Source: Mycobacteriaceae bacterium (lineage in GTDB: Bacteria > Actinomycetota > Actinomycetes > Mycobacteriales > Mycobacteriaceae). Taken from it: a stretch of 34,760 nucleotides of DNA. Under the pieces are notes generated by a model, which made no database searches, had not been told where the DNA came from, and worked only from the letters and a program-made list of their open reading frames with translations. The stretch is from the NCBI GenBank assembly GCA_019749805.1, contig JAIEPH010000116.1, positions 1 to 34,760 of the forward strand. The letters run 5' to 3'. The translations under genes and the position numbers were made by a program. Shown here in pieces: positions 15,511 through 24,357 of the stretch (positions within the stretch are counted from its first letter, which is position 1; each line of letters opens with the position of its first letter).

Positions 15511-16261
15511 ATCTTTTTCGTCACGCCGTACCAGGCCAGCACCGCTTCAGACTGCGGAGTCGACCTGGTGAGGAACGCATAGGAGCGGATGAACGACTCA
15601 CCGACGCAACCATCGATCTTGACGCGGAACTTGCTGACCATCACCCACGGGTCGGCGCCCGTGTACTCCTTCTTCGTCACCGGGATGATGTTGATCAGGC
15701 CGGGCTTGAGTCCGACGGTGACACCGGCGCCGAGGTTGCCTCCCAGCCCGGGCAGGACGCCGTCAATCCCCGGAGAGATGACGTCGATGCCTATCAGCCC
15801 GATCGACGGGTTCAAGCCCTTGTGCCGGTCAGCGAAACACCGTTTGACGTGCTCATGTCGATGCCGCAGCCGATCTCGTAGCCGACCTCCAGGGTTCCGC
15901 CGGGAGGCTCCTCCTCGTCCGGACCTCTCAATTCGCCCATGAAGGTTCCGCCGACGACGTACTCACGCGAGGACAACGCCGTGGTCAGCGGCGGGATGGG
16001 CGCTTGGGTCTCCTCCTTGGCCGACAGCGTGAGCGTCCACCCGTCGGGCGCTTCGGTCACCGCGGGCGGGGTCGACTCGACGTGTCCCTCGTCGACGGGC
16101 GGGGGTGGCGGCGCGCCTTCCGGCGGGGCCGCCGCCGCGTCCACCACAACGGGCTGCGGCCCGGGCTGGGGCTGGGCGGCGGCAATTCCGTGCGACGCAC
16201 CCAGCAATCCACCGATAGCCAACACTGTGGTGCCCCGTCGCAGCACATCCCCAACCGTCAC
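15507..16261 (-). pseudogene. MspA-family porin gene, frameshifted
   Basis: Two frames together encode one MspA-family protein. The first (16261-15812, 149 residues) has a signal peptide ending near AAAQ, a Pro-rich linker, then DGWTLTLSAKEET, a REYVVGGTFMGEL segment and GYEIGCGIDMSTSNGVSLTG. The second (15815-15507) continues without loss: NPSIGLIGIDV, GLKPGLINIIPV and KIDGCVGESFIRSYAFLTRST, typical of the C-terminal half. The switch is at about 15812-15825, where one base appears to be missing. The first frame ends in TGA overlapping a TTG that opens the second (TTGA). A natural or sequencing frameshift is most likely; reinitiation or -1 frameshifting are alternatives. Intact members are outer-membrane channel or channel-like proteins. 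It is convergent with the metallopeptidase gene, sharing CTAG as both stops. Confidence 0.8.
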
Positions 16262-16381
16262 AGCAGAGCCCTTTCCCAGGCGTCGCAGTTCATACGCACT
16301 GACCTCGGACCCTAACCCGACAGCGACCGGCGCCGAGCAGGTGTCGGCGAGATCGTTCGATCCGCGTGCAAACGGCAGTCC

Positions 16382-17230
16382 CTAAAAAGGCATCCGCACC
16401 ACGAAGCCGCTTTCCAGCGCGACCCATAGCGCGCCTTCGGGACCGATCGCCAGGCCGTGCGGCTCGCTACCCGGCGGGAGGTCGATGGTGATGATCTCGC
16501 CGTCGGCGCTCACGCGGGCCAGCTGACTAGAGCCCCACAGGCTCACCCACACCCCATCGGCTGGATCAGCGACCACGGCGTGCGGTTTGCCGGGCAGGCC
16601 GATCTCCTGGATCGCTTCGTCCATCGGGATCCGGCCGAGCCGCTCAGCGAGGATTTCGGTGAACCAGATCGAGTCGTCGTGAGTCGTCGCGATACCGACC
16701 GGACCGGCTGCGGCGGTGGGCAATTCACGCACGGTCAGGTCACCCGACAGTGCGAGCCGGCCGACAGCGTTGCGTTGGTTCTGCGTGAACCACAACGCGT
16801 TGTCGGGTCCGGTGACGATCATCGAAGGCGCGCCTCCGACGGGATGCGGGTCAGAAAGCGCGCCGTCGACCGAGATTCGGCGGACCTCGCCCGTCCTCAT
16901 CGTCGTGAACCACAGTCCGCGGTCGGGTCCGACGGTGATCCCGTAGGGCGCGCTGTCCCCGCCCAGCTCGAACTCGGTCAGCTCCCCCGCCGTGCTGATG
17001 CGCCCGATGCGGTCGTCGCCGTTGCGGGTGAACCACAACGCACCGTCCGGTCCCGCGGTGATTATCGATGGCCGGCTGGCGGGCGCGACGGGAAAGACCT
17101 CGACGTCGCCGCCCAACGACACGCGTGCGATCGCGCCGCTGTGAACCAGCGTCACCCATATCGCGCCATCGGGACCGGCAGCCAACGCATACGGCCCGCC
17201 GTCGATCGCGACCGTGAGGGCAGTAGTCAC
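16382..17230 (-). CDS. vgb: Virginiamycin B lyase-like beta-propeller (Vgb family)
   Basis: This 282-residue protein has seven repeats of the G-P-D-x-x-L-W-F-T type (near residues 19, 60, 101, 141, 184, 222 and 263), so a seven-bladed propeller. Vgb enzymes linearise type B streptogramins by breaking the ester bond in an elimination reaction. Residues corresponding by eye to the Staphylococcus catalytic set are all kept: H217 in KPHAV, E256 and H258 in EPHGL, and E273 in WVALES. No signal peptide is seen, so it is cytoplasmic, as Vgb is. The GTG start (17230-17228) overlaps the glgP stop (GTGA), which implies translational coupling to glgP. A frame open further upstream runs inside glgP and is not meaningful. 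The natural substrate could be something other than an antibiotic. Confidence 0.85.
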   Translation of the reverse strand: MTTALTVAIDGGPYALAAGPDGAIWVTLVHSGAIARVSLGGDVEVFPVAPASRPSIITAGPDGALWFTRNGDDRIGRISTAGELTEFELGGDSAPYGITVGPDRGLWFTTMRTGEVRRISVDGALSDPHPVGGAPSMIVTGPDNALWFTQNQRNAVGRLALSGDLTVRELPTAAAGPVGIATTHDDSIWFTEILAERLGRIPMDEAIQEIGLPGKPHAVVADPADGVWVSLWGSSQLARVSADGEIITIDLPPGSEPHGLAIGPEGALWVALESGFVVRMPF

Positions 17231-19869
17231 GCGAGCGTGACGAGCCCGAGTTCGTTGTCGCCGGCCAATAGCGGGTGGTGAGGCAACACACGCACGGTGT
17301 AACCCACTGGCCCCGCGACCGGCAGCGGTGTCGTCGTCGTGAAGATCTCGTTGCCGCCGTCGGCGGTGCCGGCGTGCTGCATAGGCACGGTCACCGGGCC
17401 CACCAGGGTGTCCCCGGCGTCGACGCGACCCAGTACCGCCTGCACGGACACCTCGTCTGGTGTCAGATCCGCCAGGTCGACCGTGGCGGTCAGCGTCAGC
17501 TCGGAACCGAGCACCGGAGTATCCGGCAGCCCGTAGCTGTCGACGTCGGTGATCTGGATCTTCGGCCATGCCTCTGCGGCACGTTCCCGGTATTCTGCCA
17601 ATTCCCTTGCCGCACCGAATGCTTCACCGTCAGCTCCGGCCTCGACGGTCTTGCGCAGCGATTGGGCAGCTGGTGCGTAATACTTCTCGGTGTAGTCACG
17701 CACCATCCGAGACGCCAGCACCTTGGGCCCAAGCGCGATCAGCGTGTGACGCACCATCTCCACCCACCGTTCGGGCACGCCCTGTTCGTTGCGGTCGTAG
17801 AACTTGGGGGCGACGGACTTCTCCATCAGGTCGTACAGAGCCGCCGCCTCGAGATCGTCGCGCCGACCTTCGTCGGCCAGGCCGTCGGCAGTCGGTATCT
17901 CCCAACCGTTTTCGCCGTCATACCACTCATCCCACCAACCATCGCGGATCGACAGGTTCAGTCCGCCGTTGAGGGCGCTCTTCATGCCCGAGGTACCGCA
18001 CGCTTCCAGCGGCCGCAGCGGATTGTTCAGCCACACGTCGCAGCCCCAATACAATTGGCGCGCCATCGACATGTCGTAGTCGGGCAGGAAAGCGATCCGG
18101 TGTCGGACTTCTGGCCTGTCGGCGAACTTCACCACCTGCTGTATCAATGCTTTTCCGCCGTCGTCTGCCGGATGCGACTTGCCTGCGACGATCAGCTGCA
18201 GCGGCCGATCCTTGTCGAGCAACAGCTTCTCCAGCCGTTCTGGATCGCGCAGCATCAACGTCAACCGCTTGTATGTCGGGACGCGTCGAGCGAACCCGAT
18301 GGTCAACACATCCGGATCAAATGCCGTTGCGATCCAGCGCAATTCGGCCTCCGACGCGCCGCGCTCCACCCAGGATCGCCGCAGCCGCGTACGAACGTCC
18401 TGGACCAGCTTCGCGCGCAGTTGGGAGCGGATCCACCACATGTGACCTGGATCGACCTCGTGCAGCCGACCCCACACCTCGGGCTCGCGCAGCATGCCGA
18501 GGTCGTCGTTACCGATCAGTTCGCGGCCCAACTCAAGCCATTCGGGGGCCGCCCAGGTGGGGGCGTGCACGCCGTTGGTGATCGAGCCGATCGGCACCTC
18601 ACCCGGGTCGAAGCCGGGCCACAACTCGTTGAACATGCCGCGGCTGACCTTGCCGTGCAGCAGGGAGACGCCGTTGGCCCGCTGGGCCAGTCGCAGACCC
18701 ATGTGCGCCATGTTGAACTTCGACGGGTCGTCCTCGGCCCCGAACCAGATGATGCGGTCCAGCGAGACTCCGGGCAGCAACCGCGAATTTTCAGAGGACG
18801 GGCCGCTCGATCCGTGCTCTTCGCGCGAGCGCTCATCGGCCGGGCTGCCGAAGTACCTCTTGACCATCTCCACCGGAAAGCGGTCGATTCCAGCGGGAAC
18901 GGGCGTGTGCGTGGTGAACACCGTCGACGAGCGCACCACGGTCAGGGCCGTGTCGAAATCCAGCCCGGCGTCGATCAGCTCACGGATGCGCTCGACACCA
19001 AGGAATCCGGCGTGCCCCTCGTTCATGTGGAACACTTCGGGCGAAGCCAGCCCCTCGACCTCGATGAAGGCCCGTATCGCGCGTACGCCGCCGATGCCGG
19101 CGAGGATCTCCTGCTTTATCCGGTGCTCCTGGTCACCGCCGTAGAGCCGGTCCGTCACGCCGCGCAGATCGTGGTCGTTCTCCGGAATGTCGGAATCCAA
19201 CAGCAACAACGGAATTCGGCCGACCTGGGCGATCCAGACGCGGGCACGCAGCTCGTTGCCCTCGGGCATCGCGAGTTCGACCAGCACTGGGTTGTCATCG
19301 GCATCGGTGAGCAGGCGCAGCGGCAGCCCCTGCGGATCCAGCGACGGGTAACTTTCGTGCTGCCAGCCATCGGCGGTCAACGACTGCCGGAAGTACCCCG
19401 ACCGGTAGAGCAGTCCGACCGCGATCAGCGGCAGACCGAGGTCGGAAGCCGATTTCAGGTGGTCGCCCGCCAGAATGCCCAGACCACCGGAGTAGTTGGG
19501 CAGCACCTCGGCGACGCCGAACTCCATCGAGAAGTACGCGATGCCGTTGGGCAGTTGTGCACCCTGCTCGAGTTGCTGCTGGTACCAGAGCGGCCGCGAT
19601 AGGTAATCGTCCAGTTCGGCGACCAGTTCACCGACCCGACGGACGAACGATTCGTCGGCGGCGAGCTCGTCGAGCCGTTTGGGGCTGACCTGTCCCAGCA
19701 ACGCGACCGGATCGCATCCGACCTGCTGCCAGAGCTCTGGGTCGATCGTCGCGAACAAGTCCTGGGTCGGCTTGTCCCATGACCACCTCAGGTTGATCGA
19801 AAGCCGTTCGAGCGCCTCCACGCGATCAGGCAGATGTGCGCGGACGGTGAACCTTCTCAGAGCTTTCAT
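17227..19869 (-). CDS. glgP: Alpha-glucan (glycogen/maltodextrin) phosphorylase
   Basis: This 880-residue enzyme releases glucose-1-phosphate from alpha-1,4-glucans. It has the short-type N-terminal region LRRFTVRAHLP and NLRWSWDKPTQDLF, the YSGGLGILAGDHLKSASDLG motif, HMNEGHAGF, and the PLP lysine K630 in ACGTSGMKSALNGG. The start is set at the ATG at 19869, where mycobacterial homologues begin (MKALRRF); the frame is open further upstream into glgE but without homology. Compared with my recollection of Rv1328 there is an extra hydrophilic loop of about ten residues after KRYFGSP. It is divergent from glgE, with a 161-base intergenic region, and coupled to the Vgb-like gene. Confidence 0.96.
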   Translation of the reverse strand: MKALRRFTVRAHLPDRVEALERLSINLRWSWDKPTQDLFATIDPELWQQVGCDPVALLGQVSPKRLDELAADESFVRRVGELVAELDDYLSRPLWYQQQLEQGAQLPNGIAYFSMEFGVAEVLPNYSGGLGILAGDHLKSASDLGLPLIAVGLLYRSGYFRQSLTADGWQHESYPSLDPQGLPLRLLTDADDNPVLVELAMPEGNELRARVWIAQVGRIPLLLLDSDIPENDHDLRGVTDRLYGGDQEHRIKQEILAGIGGVRAIRAFIEVEGLASPEVFHMNEGHAGFLGVERIRELIDAGLDFDTALTVVRSSTVFTTHTPVPAGIDRFPVEMVKRYFGSPADERSREEHGSSGPSSENSRLLPGVSLDRIIWFGAEDDPSKFNMAHMGLRLAQRANGVSLLHGKVSRGMFNELWPGFDPGEVPIGSITNGVHAPTWAAPEWLELGRELIGNDDLGMLREPEVWGRLHEVDPGHMWWIRSQLRAKLVQDVRTRLRRSWVERGASEAELRWIATAFDPDVLTIGFARRVPTYKRLTLMLRDPERLEKLLLDKDRPLQLIVAGKSHPADDGGKALIQQVVKFADRPEVRHRIAFLPDYDMSMARQLYWGCDVWLNNPLRPLEACGTSGMKSALNGGLNLSIRDGWWDEWYDGENGWEIPTADGLADEGRRDDLEAAALYDLMEKSVAPKFYDRNEQGVPERWVEMVRHTLIALGPKVLASRMVRDYTEKYYAPAAQSLRKTVEAGADGEAFGAARELAEYRERAAEAWPKIQITDVDSYGLPDTPVLGSELTLTATVDLADLTPDEVSVQAVLGRVDAGDTLVGPVTVPMQHAGTADGGNEIFTTTTPLPVAGPVGYTVRVLPHHPLLAGDNELGLVTLA

Positions 19870-20030
19870 CGGGCCATCACGCGACTCAACATTACTGATG
19901 TTTCGCCGTCCTGCAGGCTGGTATCCATACCGCTTCACCTCCGCCTGGTTGGGCAGCGCACTACCGTGGGTATAGGCGCAACGAGGCGATTGATGAGCTC
20001 GGTTAACGCAGCGTGAAGGAGTGGTAGGAA
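19870..20030. promoter_or_regulatory. Divergent glgP/glgE control region
   Basis: This 161-base gap holds the promoters of both directions. A perfect inverted repeat GGTATCCATACC lies at 19920-19931. For glgE a weak promoter is possible (TTGGGC at 19949-19954 and TATAGG at 19971-19976), with AAGGAG at 20016-20021, nine bases before the GTG. For glgP no clear -10 or ribosome binding site was found. Confidence 0.35.
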
Positions 20031-22121
20031 GTGGTCGGTCGGATCGAGATCGATGACGTCGCCCCCGTCGTATCCGGTGGCCGTTTCCCCGCAAAGGCGG
20101 TCGTCGGCGAGATCGTGCCGGTATGCGCGACCGTATGGCGAGAAGGCCATGACGCCGTCGCGGCGACTCTTGTCGTCCGCTGTCATGGGTCGGACTACCC
20201 GCAGCTCGTCAAGGGACCGGCCGGCGCGAACCCGGTTGCCGCCGAGCCGGTACCCATCGAGACGGTCGTCAATCCGCGCGCGCGCATCACGCGGCATCAC
20301 CTGCCGATGGCTTTGGGCACTACGCCGGATGTCTTCCACGGCCAGTTCGCCCCCGACAGCGTCGGGCTGTGGACCTTCCGGGTGGAGGCGTGGAGCGACC
20401 CGATCACGACGTGGCGCAAGGCCGTCATCGCGAAGCTGGACGCGGGACAGGGCGAAGAGGAACTGTCCAACGACCTTCTGGTGGGGGCGCGCCTGCTCGA
20501 ACGGGCTGCCACGGGCATTCCGCGCAAGCTGCGGGACCCGATCATCGAGGCGGCCGAGCTGTTGCGAAAGCCCGGTGACCCGTTCACCAGGGCAGGCGTG
20601 GCGCTGGCCGACCAGGTGACCGAGTTGCTCGGAGAGTATCCACTGCGCGAATTGGTCACGCGCGGAGAGTCATACGGCGTGTGGGTGGATCGTCCGCTGG
20701 CCCGGTTCAGTTCCTGGTACGAGATCTTCCCCCGATCGACCGGCGGGTGGGACAAGAAGGGCAAGCCCGTACACGGGACCTTCGCGACGGCGACCAAGGC
20801 GCTTCCACGCATTGCGGCGATGGGCTTCGACGTGGTTTACCTTCCGCCGATTCACCCGATCGGCAAGGTCCATCGCAAAGGTCGCAACAATTCGGTTGCC
20901 GCTGCTCCTGGCGACGTGGGCTCACCGTGGGCCATCGGCAGCGACAAGGGCGGCCATGACGCGGTCCATCCCAAGCTGGGTACGATCGAGGATTTCGACG
21001 AGTTCGTTTCCGCCACAAGCGATCACGGCATGGAGGTCGCACTGGATCTGGCCCTCCAATGCGCACCCGATCACCCGTGGGCGAAAGACCACCCGGAGTG
21101 GTTCACCGTACTGCCCGACGGCACCATCGCCTACGCCGAGAACCCGCCCAAGAAGTACCAGGACATCTACCCGATCAACTTCGACACCGACCCCGCGGGA
21201 ATCTACGAAGAGGTACTGCGAGTGGTCCGGTTCTGGGTATCACACGGAGTCAAGGTGTTTCGCGTGGACAACCCGCACACCAAGCCACCCGATTTCTGGG
21301 CGTGGCTGATCGGCCGGGTCAAGAGTGAAGATCCCGACGTGCTGTTCCTCGCCGAGGCCTTCACCCGCCCTGCGCGCCTCTATGGTCTGGCCAAGCTGGG
21401 CTTCACGCAGTCGTATACATACTTCACCTGGCGCACAGCGAAGTGGGAGCTCACCGAGTTCGGTGAGCAGATCGCGGAGCACGCCGACTACGCGCGCCCC
21501 AATCTGTTTGTGAACACGCCGGATATCCTCCACGAGAGCCTGCAGCACGGCGGCCCCGGCATGTTCGCGATCCGCGCGGTACTGGCCGCAACGATGAGCT
21601 CGACCTGGGGCGTGTACTCAGGCTACGAGCTGTACGAACACCGGCCGGTCCGCGAAGGTAGCGAGGAGTACCTCAACTCCGAGAAGTACGAGTTGAGGCC
21701 CCGCGATTTCGAAGCCGCCCTGGCAGACGGTGAGTCACTTGAGCCATTCTTGACGCGGCTCAACGAGATCCGCCGCGTACACCCCGCGCTGCACCAGCTG
21801 CGCACCATCAAGTTCCACCACGTCGACAATGACGCGTTGTTGGCCTACAGCAAGTTCGATCCAGTGACGGGCGATCAGGTTCTGGTGGTGGTGACGCTCA
21901 ACCCGTTCGGCCCCGAAGAGGCGACGCTCTGGCTCGATATGGGCGCATTGGGGATGGAACCCTACGAACGCTTCTGGGTACGCGACGAAATCACCGGCAG
22001 CGAATTTCAATGGGGGCAAGCCAATTACGTGCGCCTAGACCCGGCCAACGCCGTGTCGCACGTACTGAACATGCCCCAGGTGCCGGCCGAAGAACGACTC
22101 AATCTGCTGCGTAGGGAGTGA
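20031..22121 (+). CDS. glgE: Alpha-1,4-glucan:maltose-1-phosphate maltosyltransferase
   Basis: This 696-residue GH13 enzyme adds maltose from maltose-1-phosphate to alpha-glucan chains, in the cytoplasm. It starts with the N-domain RIEIDDVAPVVSGG. It has the GlgE signature VHRKGRNNS, EVALDLALQCAPDHPW, nucleophile D413 in FRVDNPHTKP, acid/base E442 in FLAEAFTRP and the third carboxylate in NTPDILHE. The GTG start has AAGGAG nine bases upstream. The M. tuberculosis protein has an additional dozen residues in front, for which I see no start here. glgB follows after four bases, so the two are cotranscribed. Confidence 0.97.
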   Translation: MVGRIEIDDVAPVVSGGRFPAKAVVGEIVPVCATVWREGHDAVAATLVVRCHGSDYPQLVKGPAGANPVAAEPVPIETVVNPRARITRHHLPMALGTTPDVFHGQFAPDSVGLWTFRVEAWSDPITTWRKAVIAKLDAGQGEEELSNDLLVGARLLERAATGIPRKLRDPIIEAAELLRKPGDPFTRAGVALADQVTELLGEYPLRELVTRGESYGVWVDRPLARFSSWYEIFPRSTGGWDKKGKPVHGTFATATKALPRIAAMGFDVVYLPPIHPIGKVHRKGRNNSVAAAPGDVGSPWAIGSDKGGHDAVHPKLGTIEDFDEFVSATSDHGMEVALDLALQCAPDHPWAKDHPEWFTVLPDGTIAYAENPPKKYQDIYPINFDTDPAGIYEEVLRVVRFWVSHGVKVFRVDNPHTKPPDFWAWLIGRVKSEDPDVLFLAEAFTRPARLYGLAKLGFTQSYTYFTWRTAKWELTEFGEQIAEHADYARPNLFVNTPDILHESLQHGGPGMFAIRAVLAATMSSTWGVYSGYELYEHRPVREGSEEYLNSEKYELRPRDFEAALADGESLEPFLTRLNEIRRVHPALHQLRTIKFHHVDNDALLAYSKFDPVTGDQVLVVVTLNPFGPEEATLWLDMGALGMEPYERFWVRDEITGSEFQWGQANYVRLDPANAVSHVLNMPQVPAEERLNLLRRE

Positions 22122-22125
22122 CGAA

Positions 22126-24336
22126 ATGACGCAGACCAACCACCGTACGAGCCCGCACCTGCGGCCACACACGGCTGATCTGAACCGCCTGCTGGCAGGC
22201 GAACACCACGACCCTCATTCGATTCTGGGCGCACATGAATACGACGGCGATCACACGGTGTTACGCGCCTACCGGCCGCATGCCGTCGAGGTGGTGGCCC
22301 TCGTGGGTGGCGAGCGATATCCGTTCGAGCACGTCGAGGGCGGCCTGTTCGCGGTAGCCCTGCCGATGACCAACCTGGCGGACTACCGACTCGAGGTCAG
22401 CTACGGCTCGGGCGACGAAGTGCACACCACCGCCGATGCATACCGGTTCCTGCCGACCCTCGGCGAAATCGACCTGCACCTGTTCGCCGAGGGTCGCCAT
22501 GAGCGGCTCTGGGAGATCCTGGGCGCGCATCCCCGCAGTTTCACCACACCCGACGGCGTCGTCGACGGTGTGTCCTTCGCCGTGTGGGCGCCGAATGCCA
22601 AGGGCGTCAGCCTGATCGGCGAGTTCAACCATTGGGACGGCAACGAAGCGCAGCTGCGCGTGCTCGGCTCGACCGGTGTGTGGGAGCTGTTCTGGCCCGG
22701 TTTCGAGATCGGCGGACTGTACAAGTTCCGCGTGCACGGCGCCGACGGCTCGGTGAGTGACCGTGCCGACCCGATGGCGTTCGCCACCGAGGTTCCGCCC
22801 CAGACGGCGTCGAAGGTCACCAGGAGCGAATACACCTGGGAAGACCGGGACTGGATGACCAAGCGAGCGAACGAGAATCCGGTCTTCGAACCGATGAGCA
22901 CCTACGAGGTGCACCTGATGTCCTGGCGGCCGGGTCTGAGCTATCGCGAGTTGGCCACCGAACTCACCGAATACGTGGTCGCAAACGGTTTCACCCACGT
23001 TGAGCTGATGCCGGTCGCCGAGCATCCGTTCGGCGGCTCGTGGGGCTACCAGGTGACGTCGTACTATGCGCCGACATCACGTCTGGGCACGCCCGACGAG
23101 TTCCGCCACGTGGTGGACACCCTGCACCAGGCCGGCATCGGCGTGATCATGGATTGGGTTCCCGCGCACTTCCCGAAGGACGCGTGGGCGCTGGGCCGCT
23201 TCGACGGCACCGCACTGTACGAACACTCCGACCCACGGCGCGGCGAGCAACTCGACTGGGGCACTTACGTGTTCGACTTCGGCCGCGCGGAAGTCCGCAA
23301 CTTCCTCGTCGCGAACGCGCTGTATTGGCTGCAGGAGTACCACATCGACGGCCTGCGGGTGGACGCCGTCGCATCGATGCTCTACCTGGACTACTCGCGG
23401 CCCGAGGGCGGCTGGACGCCGAACGTCTACGGTGGCCGCGAGAACCTCGAAGCCGTGCAGTTCCTGCAGGAGATGAACGCCACGGTGCACAAGCTGGCAC
23501 CCGGCGTCGTCACCGTCGCCGAGGAATCCACGTCGTGGCCGGGCGTGACACGGCCGACAAACCTTGGCGGCCTTGGCTTCTCGATGAAGTGGAATATGGG
23601 CTGGATGAACGACACGTTGGAGTTCATCAAGCGCGATCCCATCCACCGCAGCTACCATCACCACGAGATCACGTTCTCGATGCTGTATGCGTTCAGCGAG
23701 AATTTCGTCCTGCCCATCAGTCACGACGAGGTGGTGCACGGTAAGGGCACCTTGTGGGGCCGCATGCCGGGTGACGACCACACCAAAGCCGCCGGGTTGC
23801 GCGGCCTGCTGGCCTACCAATGGGCCCACCCCGGGAAGCAATTGCTGTTCATGGGCCAGGAGATCGGTCAGCGCGCCGAGTGGTCTGAGGAGCGCGGCGT
23901 CGACTGGTACCAGCTCGACGAGAACGGCTTTTCCACCGGCGTTCAGCGGTTCGTGCACGACATGAACGGCATCTACCGCAGCCGTCGCGCGCTGTGGTCG
24001 CAGGACACCAAGCCCGAGGGCTATTCGTGGATCGACGCCAACGACTCGGCCAACAACGTGCTGAGTTTCATGCGGTTCGGCGACGACGGTTCGATGCTGG
24101 CGTGCGTGTTCAATTTCTCCGGTTCCGAGCACTCCCGCTATCGGCTCGGCCTGCCGCATTCGGGCACGTGGCGGGAAGTGCTCAACTCTGACGCCGACAT
24201 CTACAACGGTTCGGGCATCGGCAACTACGGCGTCGTCGAGGCGACCGACGAGCCGTGGCACGGCCGTCCGGCATCAGCGGTCATGGTGCTGCCGCCACTG
24301 GCAGCGCTGTGGTTCGAACCCGTGGCCCCGGAGTAG
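22126..24336 (+). CDS. glgB: 1,4-alpha-glucan branching enzyme
   Basis: This 736-residue GH13 enzyme forms alpha-1,6 branches in glycogen and related glucan. It carries a long N-terminal region (an N1 CBM48-like module around residues 12-110 with HDPHSILGAHE, then a second CBM48 module with FAVWAPNAKGVSLIGEFNHW). The catalytic barrel has nucleophile D413 in GLRVDAVASML, acid E466 in TVAEESTSWPG and D534 in ISHDEVVHGKG. The stop of glgE and a GGGAG ribosome binding site at 22114-22118 sit directly before its ATG. It is convergent with the thioredoxin-like gene with a 21-base gap. Confidence 0.97.
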   Translation: MTQTNHRTSPHLRPHTADLNRLLAGEHHDPHSILGAHEYDGDHTVLRAYRPHAVEVVALVGGERYPFEHVEGGLFAVALPMTNLADYRLEVSYGSGDEVHTTADAYRFLPTLGEIDLHLFAEGRHERLWEILGAHPRSFTTPDGVVDGVSFAVWAPNAKGVSLIGEFNHWDGNEAQLRVLGSTGVWELFWPGFEIGGLYKFRVHGADGSVSDRADPMAFATEVPPQTASKVTRSEYTWEDRDWMTKRANENPVFEPMSTYEVHLMSWRPGLSYRELATELTEYVVANGFTHVELMPVAEHPFGGSWGYQVTSYYAPTSRLGTPDEFRHVVDTLHQAGIGVIMDWVPAHFPKDAWALGRFDGTALYEHSDPRRGEQLDWGTYVFDFGRAEVRNFLVANALYWLQEYHIDGLRVDAVASMLYLDYSRPEGGWTPNVYGGRENLEAVQFLQEMNATVHKLAPGVVTVAEESTSWPGVTRPTNLGGLGFSMKWNMGWMNDTLEFIKRDPIHRSYHHHEITFSMLYAFSENFVLPISHDEVVHGKGTLWGRMPGDDHTKAAGLRGLLAYQWAHPGKQLLFMGQEIGQRAEWSEERGVDWYQLDENGFSTGVQRFVHDMNGIYRSRRALWSQDTKPEGYSWIDANDSANNVLSFMRFGDDGSMLACVFNFSGSEHSRYRLGLPHSGTWREVLNSDADIYNGSGIGNYGVVEATDEPWHGRPASAVMVLPPLAALWFEPVAPE

Positions 24337-24357
24337 CCCTTCGGGCGAACGGCCGAC

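Noticed and set aside
17275..19602. A 775-codon open frame on the plus strand
   Set aside because: It is exactly antisense to glgP, has no recognisable domain, and long antisense frames are expected in high-GC DNA with strong codon bias.
19870..20094. N-terminal extension of glgP reaching into glgE
   Set aside because: It crosses the divergent promoter region and is Arg-rich; the known family start is MKALRRF.
24309..24325. GGTTCGAACCC resembling a tRNA T-arm
   Set aside because: It lies in the glgB C-terminal coding sequence, with no acceptor or anticodon arms around it.
24336..24346. Short GCCC-TTC-GGGC hairpin between convergent glgB and the thioredoxin-like gene
   Set aside because: Only a four-bp stem with no T-tract; too weak to call a terminator, though its location is suitable.
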